Shown: piece by piece, positions 52,623 to 61,372 of the stretch | Layout of the letters: each line of letters opens with the position of its first letter | Position numbering within the stretch: position 1 is the first letter of the stretch | Source of the DNA: Halovenus carboxidivorans | GTDB taxonomy: Archaea > Halobacteriota > Halobacteria > Halobacteriales > Haloarculaceae | Assembly (NCBI RefSeq): GCF_009831575.1 | Contig: NZ_WUUT01000003.1 | Coordinates: 432,748-496,747, forward strand | Length of the DNA stretch: 64,000 nucleotides | Direction of reading: 5' to 3' | Notes under the pieces: model-generated | Database searches by the model: none | Told to the model about the DNA's origin: nothing | The model's input: only the letters and a program-made list of their open reading frames with translations | Translations under genes and position numbers: made by a program

Positions 52623-53066
52623 CTACGCTGAGGGCTCTCCCTCGCTCTCGCCCGTCGTCTCCAACTCCGAGGGGTGCTCGTCGCTGTCGAGGTGGATCCC
52701 CTCGATTCGCTGCACGCCCTTCACGCTGTGTGTCGAGTCGATCGCCGGGCCGACCAGCCGCGTCGCCACGTCGCCCCCGACCGGTTCGCCGTTGCACTCG
52801 TAGGCAAGAAGGCAGTCGAAGGCGTCGCGGATCTCGACGCACATCCGGTATCCCCCCGCGCCGTGGACCAGCAGGTGAGTCGTCTCCTCGGGCATCTCCG
52901 CGGCGAACACGAGTTCGTCGACGGGGACACCTCGCCACTGCTCACCGATCGTCCGCCCGCTGTGACACTGTAACGGGATCCGGCGCTGTTCGACCGGAAA
53001 CTCCTCGCACTCGTCGAGCGTCGCGGGAAGCGTGAGTTCCTCCGTTCCGATGATCGTCGGCGCCAC
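52623..53066 (-). CDS. Minimal molybdopterin-binding (sulfite-oxidase-type) domain protein
   Basis: A protein of 147 residues, one SUOX/YedY-type oxidoreductase domain. The likely Mo-ligating Cys is in RIPLQCHSGRTIGEQWRGVPV, and TRLVGPAIDSTHSVKGVQRIEGI matches the end of the fold. There is no signal peptide and no dimerisation domain, so it is short for the family. Start is GTG, 26-30 nt from a TATA-like CTATCAAG that it shares with the divergent yigZ gene. Confidence 0.8.
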   Translation of the reverse strand: MAPTIIGTEELTLPATLDECEEFPVEQRRIPLQCHSGRTIGEQWRGVPVDELVFAAEMPEETTHLLVHGAGGYRMCVEIRDAFDCLLAYECNGEPVGGDVATRLVGPAIDSTHSVKGVQRIEGIHLDSDEHPSELETTGESEGEPSA

Positions 53067-53082
53067 GGGAGTAGTTCGTCTG

Positions 53083-53105
53083 GGCGACACTTGATAGCTG
53101 TCGCC
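53083..53105. promoter_or_regulatory. Shared divergent promoter with 7-bp dyad
   Basis: GGCGACA (53083-53089) and TGTCGCC (53099-53105) are perfect inverted repeats around CTTGATAGC. The central AT-rich core is about 26-30 nt from the GTG at 53066 on the minus strand and about 22-26 nt from the GTG at 53117 on the plus strand, so one core could serve both leaderless genes. Confidence 0.5.
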
Positions 53106-53116
53106 GTTCCCAGCCA

Positions 53117-53770
53117 GTGAGAGCCGGCGCCGTCGAAAGCGACAAGCCGGCAAGCACCGAATCTGCGAGCGTGAACGAGTCGTACCGGACCGTCGCCGGC
53201 CGCGAGCGAGCGCGTTTCGAGATCAGCGGCTCCGAGTTCATCGGTCACGTCGCGCCCGTCGAGACCGTCGAGGCCGCCGAACAGTTCGTCGACGCGATCA
53301 GCACGGAGTACGCGGACGCGACCCACAACGTCCCGGCCTATCGGGTTCGGGCGGAGCCGTTGCGGGAGTGGGCCAGCGACGACGGCGAACCCAGCGGCAG
53401 TGCCGGCGACCCCGCGCTGAACGTCCTCGAACAGGAGGAACTGGAGAACGTCGCCGCGGTCGTCACCCGATACTACGGCGGGACGAAACTCGGCGTCGGC
53501 GGACTCGCACGCGCGTACTCGCGAGGTGTCAAAGAGGCAATCGAGGAGACGGAGATCATCGAGGAGCGCCCGCACGAGCGCTTTTCCATCACCGTCGAAT
53601 ACGACGACTCCGGCAGCGTCCGCGGGATCCTCGAAAGCGAAGGCGTCGAGTTCGAGGCCAGCTACGAGGCCGATGTCGAGTTCGCGGTCAGAGTCCCGAA
53701 ACCGGACGGGAGCGAACTGAGAGACCGTATTCGGAGCGCAACCAGCGGCCGCGCGACCTTTTCGGAGTGA
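53117..53770 (+). CDS. YigZ/IMPACT family protein
   Basis: A protein of 217 residues. Family features are YRTVAGRERARFEISGSEFIGHV, ATHNVPAYRVR, SDDGEPSGSAGDPALNVLE and YYGGTKLGVGGLARAYS. Members are related to the translation regulator IMPACT/YIH1; the bacterial function is uncertain. GTG at 53117 is chosen because of the TATA spacing; another GTG at 53171 would start at VNESYRT, nearer the usual family N-terminus. Confidence 0.88.
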   Translation: MRAGAVESDKPASTESASVNESYRTVAGRERARFEISGSEFIGHVAPVETVEAAEQFVDAISTEYADATHNVPAYRVRAEPLREWASDDGEPSGSAGDPALNVLEQEELENVAAVVTRYYGGTKLGVGGLARAYSRGVKEAIEETEIIEERPHERFSITVEYDDSGSVRGILESEGVEFEASYEADVEFAVRVPKPDGSELRDRIRSATSGRATFSE

Positions 53771-53771
53771 C

Positions 53772-54449
53772 TTACTCCGTTCTGAACGCCCGGTCGCCCG
53801 CGTCCCCGAGTCCGGGAACGATGAACCCCTCGTCGTTGAGGTGGTCGTCGACCGCGACGGTCACCAGTTCCGCCTCGTCGAACTCCTCGTCGATCCGTTC
53901 GAGACCGGTCGGTGCGCTGACCGCAGAGAGGACGAGCAACTGCTCCGGGTCGGCCTCGCCGCCGAGCAGGTGGCCGAGCACCGCCGAGAGGGTGCTCCCG
54001 GTCGCGAGCATCGGGTCGGCGACGATCACGGTGTCCTCGGGGCGGATCTCCGGCAGTTTGACGTACTCGACGGAGATGGGGAACGAGCCGTCCTCGTCCA
54101 TGCCGGCGCTCTCGTCGCGGCTGGCCGAGATGACGCCCTGTCGGGCCGCCGGAAACGCCTTCAGGAGCCCCTCGACGAACGGCGTCGCCGCCCGGAGGAC
54201 GTTGACGATCACGACGTCGTCCAGCCCCTGGATCTCCGGACCGGTCGTCTCCGTCAGCGGCGTCTGGACCGGCACCTCCTCGGTCTCGAGCCAGGTGTCG
54301 ATGATCTCGTATCCGCAGATCCGGCCGAGTCGGACCAGCCCCTTCCGGAACGCGATCTGTTCGGTTTCGACGCTACGCAGCTCCGTGAGCGTGTGCTGTG
54401 CGAGCGCGTGTGTGATCACGGCGGCGTGCTCGCGGTGTTCGACGGACAT
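53772..54449 (-). CDS. upp: Uracil phosphoribosyltransferase
   Basis: A protein of 225 residues. It has [39 protein letters not shown], the PRPP loop [18 protein letters not shown], and the C-terminal uracil site [16 protein letters not shown]. It salvages uracil to UMP with PRPP. It converges with yigZ, 1 nt apart. Confidence 0.96.
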   Translation of the reverse strand: MSVEHREHAAVITHALAQHTLTELRSVETEQIAFRKGLVRLGRICGYEIIDTWLETEEVPVQTPLTETTGPEIQGLDDVVIVNVLRAATPFVEGLLKAFPAARQGVISASRDESAGMDEDGSFPISVEYVKLPEIRPEDTVIVADPMLATGSTLSAVLGHLLGGEADPEQLLVLSAVSAPTGLERIDEEFDEAELVTVAVDDHLNDEGFIVPGLGDAGDRAFRTE

Positions 54450-54595
54450 ACCTGTCTGTGGGCCTGGCGGCCCTATGACTGTGGTGTTCTCCGTCCGTGT
54501 CGGCTCGGGGCCGATCGGCTCCGACAGCCTCGCCGGGAACGGGTCCGGACTGCCGGTTGTCCCGGATTCAAACCGGCTCGGGCCGAAGACGACAC

Positions 54596-55339
54596 ATGAT
54601 CGAGCCCGATTTGTCCGGACAGACCGCGCTCGTGACCGGGAGCGCGAAAGGCGTCGGCCGCGAGTTCCTGCTCGCGCTGGCGGACTGCGGCGCGGACGTG
54701 GCCGTCCACTACCGATCCAGCGCCGAGGAGGCCGAGGCGGTTCGCGAGACGATCGAGGCCCGCGACGACGCTGGCGCGGTGACGACGGTCCAGGCCGACG
54801 TGACCGAACCCGAGGCGGTCGACCGGCTGTTCGACGAGGTGGAGGCCGCTCTCGGGACCGTCGACGTGCTCGTCAACAACGTCGGCGCGTTCGCGCCTCG
54901 CCACTGGGAGGAGTTAGACCACGAGACCTGGGAGACGGTCATCGAGACGAACCTCTACGGGACGTATCTCTGCTCGAAACGCGCCCTCCCGGGGATGCGC
55001 GAACAGGAGTACGGCCGGATCGTCAACGTCGGCTACGCCTCCAGCGAGAAGGGGCTGGTCAGCCCGAAGAACTTCCCGTATTTCGTGGCGAAATCCGGCG
55101 TGTTGATGTTCACGCGGATGCTCGCCGCCGACACGCAGACCGACGGGATCACCGTCAACGCCGTCTCGCCGTACACCGTCGAGAACTCCGCGGAGTTCCC
55201 CGACGAACTCCCCCGGGGTCGGCCCGCCCGGTTCGAGGACATGAACCAGGCGCTTCTGTTTTTCCTCGATCCGGACAGCGGGTACATCAGCGGCCAGAAC
55301 GTCGAGGTCAGCGGCGGCTGGCTCCCGGAGTCGGTCTGA
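54596..55339 (+). CDS. Short-chain dehydrogenase/reductase
   Basis: A protein of 247 residues. The cofactor motif [11 protein letters not shown] is at about 14-24, NNVGAF at about 87, and the catalytic Tyr-x3-Lys is in FPYFVAKSG. The C-terminus [19 protein letters not shown] is typical of FabG-like SDRs. Substrate not inferable. An ATTCAAA element (54566-54572) lies 24-30 nt upstream of the ATG. Confidence 0.93.
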   Translation: MIEPDLSGQTALVTGSAKGVGREFLLALADCGADVAVHYRSSAEEAEAVRETIEARDDAGAVTTVQADVTEPEAVDRLFDEVEAALGTVDVLVNNVGAFAPRHWEELDHETWETVIETNLYGTYLCSKRALPGMREQEYGRIVNVGYASSEKGLVSPKNFPYFVAKSGVLMFTRMLAADTQTDGITVNAVSPYTVENSAEFPDELPRGRPARFEDMNQALLFFLDPDSGYISGQNVEVSGGWLPESV

Positions 55340-55408
55340 CCGGATCCGGCCCGAGTCGGGCGGATCGAACCCCGAGACCTATGGTCACCGAGCAAGAAGA
55401 CCGCACGT

Positions 55409-56002
55409 ATGCCGAACTATCCGACACACGCACGGTGGGGCCGAATTGGTGCGGCGGCGATGGGTTCCGCCGTCGCCGCGGCGGTGTATTTCCTCTTCCT
55501 CTCGGCGGCTCTCGCCTTCGCGGCCGGACTCGGGGCCGCTGCGGCGACGTTCGTCGGCTCGATCTATCCCGACATCGACCACCACACCTCCAAGCCCCGG
55601 CAGAAGGCCGTTCGGTGGTTTCAGGGGCTGGTGGTGCTCGGTATCGCCTCGCTGGCCGGGCTGAGTTGGCCACAACTCGTCGACGGGATCGAGACCGCGA
55701 GCACGACCGCCGGCCTCGACCTTCCCGTCCCGCCGGAGGTCGTCGGGGCCGTGTCGGTCGTGCTCGTCGCCGCCGTCGCGACCAGCCTCGTCGATCCGGT
55801 GATCGGACTCGTCACGAACCGACACCGCGGCTGGACGCACAGCGTCCCGATCAACGCCGTGTTGATGGCGCTGTTGCTCGGCGGCCTCTGGCTGCTGCTC
55901 GGCGGACTGAGCTTCGAGCGCCGCGTGACCGCGCTGGTCGTCACTGGCACCTTCTACGTCGGGACGCTCATCCACCTCGGACTCGACGGCGAGATTCCGT
56001 AG
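55409..56002 (+). CDS. YdjM-family metal-dependent membrane hydrolase
   Basis: A protein of 197 residues. It begins MPNYPTHARWGRIG with the conserved His, has SIYPDIDHHTSKPR after the first helices and NRHRGWTHSVPINAVLM, and ends HLGLDGEIP. These His/Asp motifs between four to five membrane helices define the LexA-regulated, membrane-bound YdjM-like hydrolases of unknown substrate. Confidence 0.9.
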   Translation: MPNYPTHARWGRIGAAAMGSAVAAAVYFLFLSAALAFAAGLGAAAATFVGSIYPDIDHHTSKPRQKAVRWFQGLVVLGIASLAGLSWPQLVDGIETASTTAGLDLPVPPEVVGAVSVVLVAAVATSLVDPVIGLVTNRHRGWTHSVPINAVLMALLLGGLWLLLGGLSFERRVTALVVTGTFYVGTLIHLGLDGEIP

Positions 56003-56004
56003 CG

Positions 56005-56595
56005 CTACCGCCGCCCGACGACCCGCGACTGCGTGTGCTCGGGAAAGATCTCCGCGACCGTCCCCCCGCCGTGTTCCTCGGCGATCACCGCCCGCAACTC
56101 AGATTCGTAATCGCCTTTTTCGATCTCCTCGCTCGGTCCCGTCTCGACGACCAGGTGTTCCTCGGCAAGTTGGTCGATTGCCCCTCGACCGATGCCGGCC
56201 AGCGGCGCGAGATGGTCGACGCCGTACCGGTCTTCGATGCTCTGTGCGAGCGACCGGGGCACCGTCGGCACGCGGTCGTCGCGGCGGGTGCCGTCAGCGA
56301 TCCCGTCGAAATCGAGCGCGGCGGCCCGTTCGAGGGCGTGTTCGTGGACGCGTTGGATCCCGTTGCGCGGGTAGCCGTCGTCGACCATCTCCGCGACTGC
56401 CTCCCGGGCAACGTCGGGATCGAGATCGACGCGCCGGGCCTCGAACCCGGCGGCTTCGGCGGCGGCTATCGCGTGCTCGTAGTCGTCTGTGATTCCGAAC
56501 GAACAGCAGAGCAATGTGAGATCGCAGCGGCCGTCCAACAACAGCGCAGCGAGCGTGGAGTCTTTCCCCCCACTCGACAGCAGGCCGACCTCCAT
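56005..56595 (-). CDS. PP-loop ATP pyrophosphatase family protein
   Basis: A protein of 196 residues. The PP-loop SSGGKDSTLAALLL is at residues 7-20, preceded by the N-terminal strand. The remaining sequence (LTLLCCSFGITDDYEHA, ADGTRRDDRVPTVPRSLAQ) fits adenylating enzymes such as tRNA-thiolation or diphthamide-type members, but the target is unknown. It starts 1 nt after the PDCD5-like gene, so the two are co-transcribed. Confidence 0.88.
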   Translation of the reverse strand: MEVGLLSSGGKDSTLAALLLDGRCDLTLLCCSFGITDDYEHAIAAAEAAGFEARRVDLDPDVAREAVAEMVDDGYPRNGIQRVHEHALERAAALDFDGIADGTRRDDRVPTVPRSLAQSIEDRYGVDHLAPLAGIGRGAIDQLAEEHLVVETGPSEEIEKGDYESELRAVIAEEHGGGTVAEIFPEHTQSRVVGRR

Positions 56596-56596
56596 C

Positions 56597-56944
56597 TCAC
56601 CGGCGTTTGATGTCGAAGCTCTTCGAGTCGGGGGTCAGCTCCTTCAGTAGCTGTTTCATCTTCTCCTCGTCGATCTGGCCCTGAATGCGGCCGCTCTGGG
56701 CCAGCGCGATGATCTGCTGTTCGACCTTCTCCCCGACATCCGGCTTGGACATCTTGACGGTGTTCAGTCGCTTGCGCGCGCCGTCAGTGAGATGCTGGCG
56801 GAGAATCGCTTTCTTCTGGGCCTCGGCCTCCTGTCGCTGGGCCTCCATCGCTTCTTCCTGGCCCTCTCCCTGCTGTTCCTGCAGCTGTTTTCGCTTCTGT
56901 TCGCGAATCCGTTCGAGTTCTTCGTCACTTGGCTCGCCGCTCAT
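56597..56944 (-). CDS. PDCD5-family DNA-binding protein
   Basis: A protein of 115 residues, almost wholly helical and highly charged. It has [16 protein letters not shown], a Gln/Glu-rich linker, [21 protein letters not shown] and the conserved C-terminal domain ending [13 protein letters not shown]. The family (TFAR19/PDCD5) is widespread in archaea and eukaryotes. In other haloarchaea it often follows rps19e, which is not here. The PP-loop gene follows. Confidence 0.93.
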   Translation of the reverse strand: MSGEPSDEELERIREQKRKQLQEQQGEGQEEAMEAQRQEAEAQKKAILRQHLTDGARKRLNTVKMSKPDVGEKVEQQIIALAQSGRIQGQIDEEKMKQLLKELTPDSKSFDIKRR

Positions 56945-57024
56945 ACAGTACCATTGTCGAGTACGAGGCAAAATCATTACGGAAGGCGGGCCCTGGAACC
57001 GCGCGCAGCGACCTGCTGGCCCGA

Positions 57025-57753
57025 TCAGACGAGGCGGTCGGCGTTCTCTCTGGCGATCAGGTACAGCGGCACGGCCAGGACGTTCAGCCCCGGGACCGCG
57101 GCCATCACAGCCCAGTTGCGCGGCCCGCCGGTCCAGTTGGTCGTCGTCCGTAGATACAGCGCGTCGACGTACAGCGACACCGGAAGCAGGAGAAAGGTCG
57201 CGACGAGCCAGCCGGCGACGAAGGGCCTCGTTCCGATGAACGCCGCCCCCGGGGCGAAGACTCCGACCAGCCCGATCACTGCCGACGGTGCCAGCCCCGC
57301 GAAGATCCCGAGGACGGCCTTCGGGGTGCCTCGCGGGCGGTCGTCGGGGACGACGGGGACGTAGTACCCCTCCGAGATCGTCAGCAGTAGCTCCCTGCCG
57401 ACGAGCGTCTCGGGGTCGTCGTCCGCCCCGATCACCCCGAGCAGCCGGCTGAGCCGGTCGTCGGGACCTCGGTCCGCCGGCTCAAAGTAACAGACGAACA
57501 CCGGTTCGTCGGTGCCCTCGACCGTCAACTCGACGGCCAGTGCCTGGGCTGTCTCGATGGCGACCGGATACCCTGTCGGGACTTCAGAGGCGGAGATGCG
57601 TTCGATTTCGCGGACGACCGCCGTGAACTGCTCGCCCTCGTCTTCCCCGTCGGTATCCGGCGGACGAGCGATCGGCTCCGGAGTGTCCCGGGGCTCTGTC
57701 TCCGGATCCTCGGCCTCCGGCGGGGCTGATTCTGTCCCGTCCTTGCCTGTCAC
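57025..57753 (-). CDS. Membrane protein with acidic cytosolic N-domain
   Basis: A protein of 242 residues. About 40 acidic/Pro-rich residues come first, then a soluble region (about 40-135) and four membrane helices (about 138-240; [41 protein letters not shown]). No family recognised. Start is GTG, 23-31 nt downstream of a minus-strand CGTTTTGAC element (57776-57784 on the plus strand), consistent with a leaderless mRNA. Confidence 0.7.
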   Translation of the reverse strand: MTGKDGTESAPPEAEDPETEPRDTPEPIARPPDTDGEDEGEQFTAVVREIERISASEVPTGYPVAIETAQALAVELTVEGTDEPVFVCYFEPADRGPDDRLSRLLGVIGADDDPETLVGRELLLTISEGYYVPVVPDDRPRGTPKAVLGIFAGLAPSAVIGLVGVFAPGAAFIGTRPFVAGWLVATFLLLPVSLYVDALYLRTTTNWTGGPRNWAVMAAVPGLNVLAVPLYLIARENADRLV

Positions 57754-57863
57754 ACTTCTCTCTCGGCGCGCGGCCGTCAAAACGATGCTGTTTGACGAGC
57801 GCGTCCCCGTCGACTCGACGGCCCGACAGCGCCGTTGGCCTCCGCTGCGCGGCGGTTCGACGG

Positions 57864-57870
57864 TTTTAAG
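57864..57870 (+). promoter_or_regulatory. TATA element of the rpl1-rpl10-rpl12 operon
   Basis: TTTTAAG is the only AT-rich element before rpl1; initiation about 25 nt later (near 57893) would start the transcript just at the first leader hairpin. Confidence 0.55.
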
Positions 57871-57894
57871 TGTCGCATCGGCTTCTTCCCAATC

Positions 57895-57955
57895 GAGACA
57901 GGCTTTCGCCTGTTTCACTGACCCGTAGAAGCCATCTGGCGTACTACGGAGGTGA
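57895..57955 (+). promoter_or_regulatory. Structured mRNA leader of rpl1 (candidate L1 autoregulatory site)
   Basis: Hairpin 1 pairs GAGACAGGC (57895-57903) with GCCTGTTTC (57908-57916). Hairpin 2 pairs CCGTAG (57923-57928) with CTACGG (57944-57949) and contains an inner GCC/GGC stem and an asymmetric loop. The Shine-Dalgarno GGAGGTGA (57948-57955) begins inside the last two bases of hairpin 2, so folding or protein binding would block translation. In Halobacterium a leader of similar length was reported to mimic the 23S rRNA L1-binding site; that this one does so is inferred. Confidence 0.6.
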
Positions 57956-57958
57956 ACA

Positions 57959-58597
57959 ATGGCAGATCAGGAAATAGAGGAGGCAGTCTCTCGCGCGCTT
58001 GACGAGTCACCGCCTCGGAACTTCACCGAGACGGTCGACATCGCAGTCAATCTGCGCGACATTGACCTCAACGATCCATCGAACCGAGTCGACGAGAGCG
58101 TCGTCCTGCCGGAAGGCACAGGACAGGAAACCAGTATTGTCGTGTTCGCGGAGGGCGAGACCGCCGTCCGCGCCGAGGAGGTCGCCGAAGACGTCCTCGA
58201 TGCCGACGAACTGGCAGACCTGGGCGACGATGACGACGCGGCGAAAGACCTCGCCGAAGACACCGACTTCTTCCTCGCGGAGGAGCGGCTCATGCAGGAT
58301 ATCGGGCGCTATCTGGGGACCGTTCTCGGTCCGCGGGGGAAGATGCCCGAACCTGTCAGCCCCGACGACGACATCGTCGAGGTAATCGAGCGGATGAAAA
58401 ACTCCGTTCAGATCCGCAGCGGCGACCGGCGGACCTTCCACACGCGCGTCGGCGCGGAGGACATGTCCGCCGAGGAGATCGCGGACAACATCGACGTGAT
58501 CATCCGCCGCCTGGAGGCGAGCCTCGAGAAGGGTCCGCTCAACATCGATTCGGTCTACGTCAAGACGACGATGGGCCCAGCCACGGAGGTGGTCTGA
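57959..58597 (+). CDS. rpl1: Ribosomal protein L1
   Basis: A protein of 212 residues. It begins [20 protein letters not shown], with [22 protein letters not shown] and the L1 signature region [18 protein letters not shown]. It ends [15 protein letters not shown]1 binds 23S rRNA at the stalk and in archaea and bacteria represses its own mRNA. A strong GGAGGTGA site is 3 nt before the ATG. First gene of the rpl1-rpl10-rpl12 operon. Confidence 0.97.
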   Translation: MADQEIEEAVSRALDESPPRNFTETVDIAVNLRDIDLNDPSNRVDESVVLPEGTGQETSIVVFAEGETAVRAEEVAEDVLDADELADLGDDDDAAKDLAEDTDFFLAEERLMQDIGRYLGTVLGPRGKMPEPVSPDDDIVEVIERMKNSVQIRSGDRRTFHTRVGAEDMSAEEIADNIDVIIRRLEASLEKGPLNIDSVYVKTTMGPATEVV

Positions 58598-58598
58598 G

Positions 58599-59642
58599 AT
58601 GAGCACACAGGAACGCAAAACCGAGACGATTCCGGAGTGGAAACAGCAGGAAGTCGACGAGATTGGCGACTTCCTCGACCGCTACGACAGTGTCGGCGTC
58701 GTCGACATCACGGGCATTCCGAGCCGCCAGCTCCAGGACATGCGTCGTGATCTCCACGGCAGCGCCGAACTCCGCGTCTCGCGGAACACGCTGCTCGCCC
58801 GCTCGCTCGAAGAGGCCGGCTCCGGCCGCGAGGAGCTGACCGAGTTCGTGAGCGGACAGGTCGGACTGATCGGGACCAACGAGAACCCGTTCAGTCTCTT
58901 CCAGCAGCTGGAAGCCTCGAAGACCTCGGCGCCGATCAACGCCGGCGAGGTCGCCCCCAACGACATCGTCATTCCGGAGGGCGACACGGGGATCGACCCC
59001 GGTCCGTTCGTCGGTGAACTCCAGAGTATCGGTGCGAACGCCCGAATCGAGGAGGGATCGATTCAGGTGCTCGAGGATTCGACCGTCCTCGAAGCGGGCG
59101 AGGAGGTCTCCGCGGACCTCTCGAACGTGCTCTCGGAACTCGGGATCGAACCCAAAGAGGTCGGTCTCGACCTGCGCGCCGTCTACGCCGACGGCGTCCT
59201 GTTCGAGCCCGAGGATCTGGAACTCGACGTCGAGCAGTACCGCGCGGACATCTCCGCCGCGGCTGGTCGCGCCCAGAACCTCGCGCTCAACGCCGAGATC
59301 GCAACGAGCGACACGGCTCCGTCGCTTCTGGCCAAAGCCAGCGGCGAAGCCAAGAACCTCGCCCTGTACGCGGGGATCGAAAACGAGGAAGTCATGCCCG
59401 ATCTGATCAGCAAGGCAGACGGGCAGGTCCGCGCGCTCGCCGCGCAGATCGACGACGAGGAGGCCCTGCCGGAGGAACTGCAGGACCTCGACGAGCCGGC
59501 AGCCGATGCACAGACTGACGACCAACCTGACGACTCCGAAGACGCCGACGAGGAAGACGCCGACGCCGAGGAGGCCGAGGCGGACGACGAGGAAGACGAC
59601 GACGGCGACGATGTCGGCGACGCACTCGGAGACATGTTCTAA
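58599..59642 (+). CDS. rpl10: Ribosomal protein L10 (P0)
   Basis: A protein of 347 residues. The rRNA-binding N-domain (1-110) has [21 protein letters not shown], followed by the archaeal insertion and the L12-binding helices (about 220-290). A very acidic linker of about 45 residues ends in the conserved DALGDMF tail that recruits elongation GTPases. It starts 1 nt after the rpl1 stop. Confidence 0.97.
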   Translation: MSTQERKTETIPEWKQQEVDEIGDFLDRYDSVGVVDITGIPSRQLQDMRRDLHGSAELRVSRNTLLARSLEEAGSGREELTEFVSGQVGLIGTNENPFSLFQQLEASKTSAPINAGEVAPNDIVIPEGDTGIDPGPFVGELQSIGANARIEEGSIQVLEDSTVLEAGEEVSADLSNVLSELGIEPKEVGLDLRAVYADGVLFEPEDLELDVEQYRADISAAAGRAQNLALNAEIATSDTAPSLLAKASGEAKNLALYAGIENEEVMPDLISKADGQVRALAAQIDDEEALPEELQDLDEPAADAQTDDQPDDSEDADEEDADAEEAEADDEEDDDGDDVGDALGDMF

Positions 59643-59651
59643 CACACAACA

Positions 59652-60008
59652 ATGGAATACGTATACGCAGCACTCATCCTGAACGAATCGGGCGAAGAGA
59701 TCAACGAAGAAAACCTCACCAGCGTCCTCGAATCCGCTGGCGTCGACGTCGAGCAGTCCCGTGTCAAGGCGCTCGTCGCCGCACTGGAGGACGTCGACAT
59801 CGAGGAAGCCGTCGAGGAAGCCACCGCAGTGCCCGCCGCAGGCGGCGCGGGTGGCGCAGGCGGCGCAGCCCCGGCCGACACCGGTGGCGAAGAGGAAGCG
59901 GCCGACGACGGCGACGACGACGAAGCAGAAGAAGCGGCCGACGAGGGCGGCGACGACGACGAAGACGACGGCGACGCAGGCGAAGGACTCGGCGAACTCT
60001 TCGGCTAA
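59652..60008 (+). CDS. rpl12: Ribosomal protein L12 (P1-type stalk protein)
   Basis: A protein of 118 residues. The dimerising N-domain ([22 protein letters not shown]) is followed by an Ala/Gly hinge and a long acidic stretch, closing with EGLGELFG, the archaeal stalk tail. Several dimers bind L10. It lies 9 nt after rpl10. Confidence 0.97.
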   Translation: MEYVYAALILNESGEEINEENLTSVLESAGVDVEQSRVKALVAALEDVDIEEAVEEATAVPAAGGAGGAGGAAPADTGGEEEAADDGDDDEAEEAADEGGDDDEDDGDAGEGLGELFG

Positions 60009-60118
60009 TCCGCTCGTCTCTTTTCACCGTTCGTGGCGACGTTCTCGACAGCTACGGCTATCGGCCCCACCGTGCAGCAACCAAGCAGACTATACCGGCA
60101 TCGGCCGTATACTGACAT

Positions 60119-60424
60119 ATGACAGAACACGAAGAGCAGACTCCTGTCGAGGCAGAGGCGAACCCGAAGAAACTCTCCGCGGTCGGCGGCTTCGTCGGGA
60201 CCGTCCTCGGTTCGCGGCTGAGTCGTGGCGGCGCTATCATCGGCGGGGTCGTCGGCGGAACGCTCGGCTACCTGGCGGGCGCAGTCGGCCGGTCGCCGCC
60301 GGGCACCGCCGGAACCGACCCCGATCCAGTGGCGATCGACGTCGCTGACACGGACGAGGACTCGGCCGACGACGCCCCGTCGGAGGCGGACGACGGGGAC
60401 GAACCGACGGCAGACGAAAAGTAA
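60119..60424 (+). CDS. Small glycine-zipper protein
   Basis: A protein of 101 residues. The centre (about 22-56) is Gly-rich and hydrophobic (GGAIIGGVVGGTLGYLAGAVG), as in glycine-zipper membrane helices, flanked by an acidic N-terminus and a strongly acidic C-terminal 40 residues. No signal peptide or known domain. Convergent with the chaperone-like gene. Confidence 0.65.
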   Translation: MTEHEEQTPVEAEANPKKLSAVGGFVGTVLGSRLSRGGAIIGGVVGGTLGYLAGAVGRSPPGTAGTDPDPVAIDVADTDEDSADDAPSEADDGDEPTADEK

Positions 60425-60450
60425 GCGATTCTGGCGGCCGGCGTTTTCAG

Positions 60451-61188
60451 CTACTGATACATCCCGAGCGGCCTGGCCTGGGAACTCTCCTGTTGGTTGG
60501 CCTCCTGCATGCGCTGTGCGAGTTTCTCGCGGGCCTCGGCAATCTCCTCGGCCTGATCGACCAGTTTCTCGGTCTCGATTTCGGTCGACAGGAACGGCTC
60601 GATCCCGTCGACGAGCAGGACCCGGGCCGCTTCGGGGTCGGGAAACTGCGCGTTGGCCTCGACGACCAGTCCGATCGCCTCCAGCTCCTGTTCGCTGGCC
60701 TCGGCAAGTAACGCGCCGGTCGGCCCGCTGATCATGCCGCTCTCGGAGGGTGCGTCGACGCCGTGTTCGGCCAGTCGGTCCTGCGCCGCGCCGACACCGA
60801 CGCCGTACATCTCCGGCACGTCCTCCTTCTCCGACGGCAACCCGCTCAGATAGACCGGCAGTACGCCCTGTTCCGCCAGCCAGCCGGTTACGCAGGTCGC
60901 AAACTCCGGGGCTGACTCCGGCGAAACCGGGACGTCGCTTTGCAGGACGAGCAGATCCTGGTCCTCGTCGGCGTAAATGCGGACCGGTGGACGGACCGCC
61001 CGGTCGCCCTCCTCGTAGGTCGCCGCTCGCGGAAGCCCGTCGCAGTGACAGGAGGCGTAGTGGTCCATCTCGAACGTCTCGACGAGGTGATTCGCCGCAA
61101 TCTTTCCGACGAGGCCGACGCCCGGCAACCCTTCTACGAGGATCGGCGAGTCGAGATCGAGATCAACGTGTTCCGTGATGTGTGCCAT
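60451..61188 (-). CDS. Proteasome assembly chaperone family (PAC2-like) protein
   Basis: A protein of 245 residues. The family start is DLDSPILVEGLPGVGLVGKIAANHL (key part LVEGLPGVGLVGKIA). Further features are RIYADEDQDLLVLQSDVP and SGMISGPTGALLAEA. The last 35 residues form a coiled coil rich in Glu/Gln. Archaeal members (PbaA/PbaB-like) bind or help assemble proteasome-related complexes; the exact role here is inferred. The ATG at 61188 begins the similarity; the frame extends upstream without it. Confidence 0.9.
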   Translation of the reverse strand: MAHITEHVDLDLDSPILVEGLPGVGLVGKIAANHLVETFEMDHYASCHCDGLPRAATYEEGDRAVRPPVRIYADEDQDLLVLQSDVPVSPESAPEFATCVTGWLAEQGVLPVYLSGLPSEKEDVPEMYGVGVGAAQDRLAEHGVDAPSESGMISGPTGALLAEASEQELEAIGLVVEANAQFPDPEAARVLLVDGIEPFLSTEIETEKLVDQAEEIAEAREKLAQRMQEANQQESSQARPLGMYQ

Positions 61189-61269
61189 ACTCGAACCCAC
61201 GCGTCGGGCCAACTTAAGATTCGGTGACGGCGGAGCCGTTGGTCGACTCTCTCGACACTGATATCCGTT

Positions 61270-61339
61270 AACAAGGGTGTGTGGGGAGATAACAGGACCA
61301 ACTAATACCGACACCCGTGTTAGCAGGTGCATTTATACA
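61270..61339 (+). promoter_or_regulatory. Promoter of the formaldehyde-dehydrogenase-like gene with imperfect dyad
   Basis: AACAAGGGTGT (61270-61280) and ACACCCGTGTT (61311-61321) are inverted repeats with one mismatch, 30 bp apart, and lie just upstream of the TATA-like TTTATACA (61332-61339). Initiation would be about 11 nt before the ATG at 61373. Confidence 0.45.
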
Positions 61340-61372
61340 TTGTTCCTCCGTAACAAATTGTGGTGGTAACAC

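Noticed and set aside
53368-56610. A 1080-codon plus-strand open frame
   Set aside because: Arg/Pro-rich composition with no domain; it crosses yigZ, upp (antisense), SDR, ydjM-like and PP-loop genes that all show clear family motifs. It is a GC-rich shadow frame.
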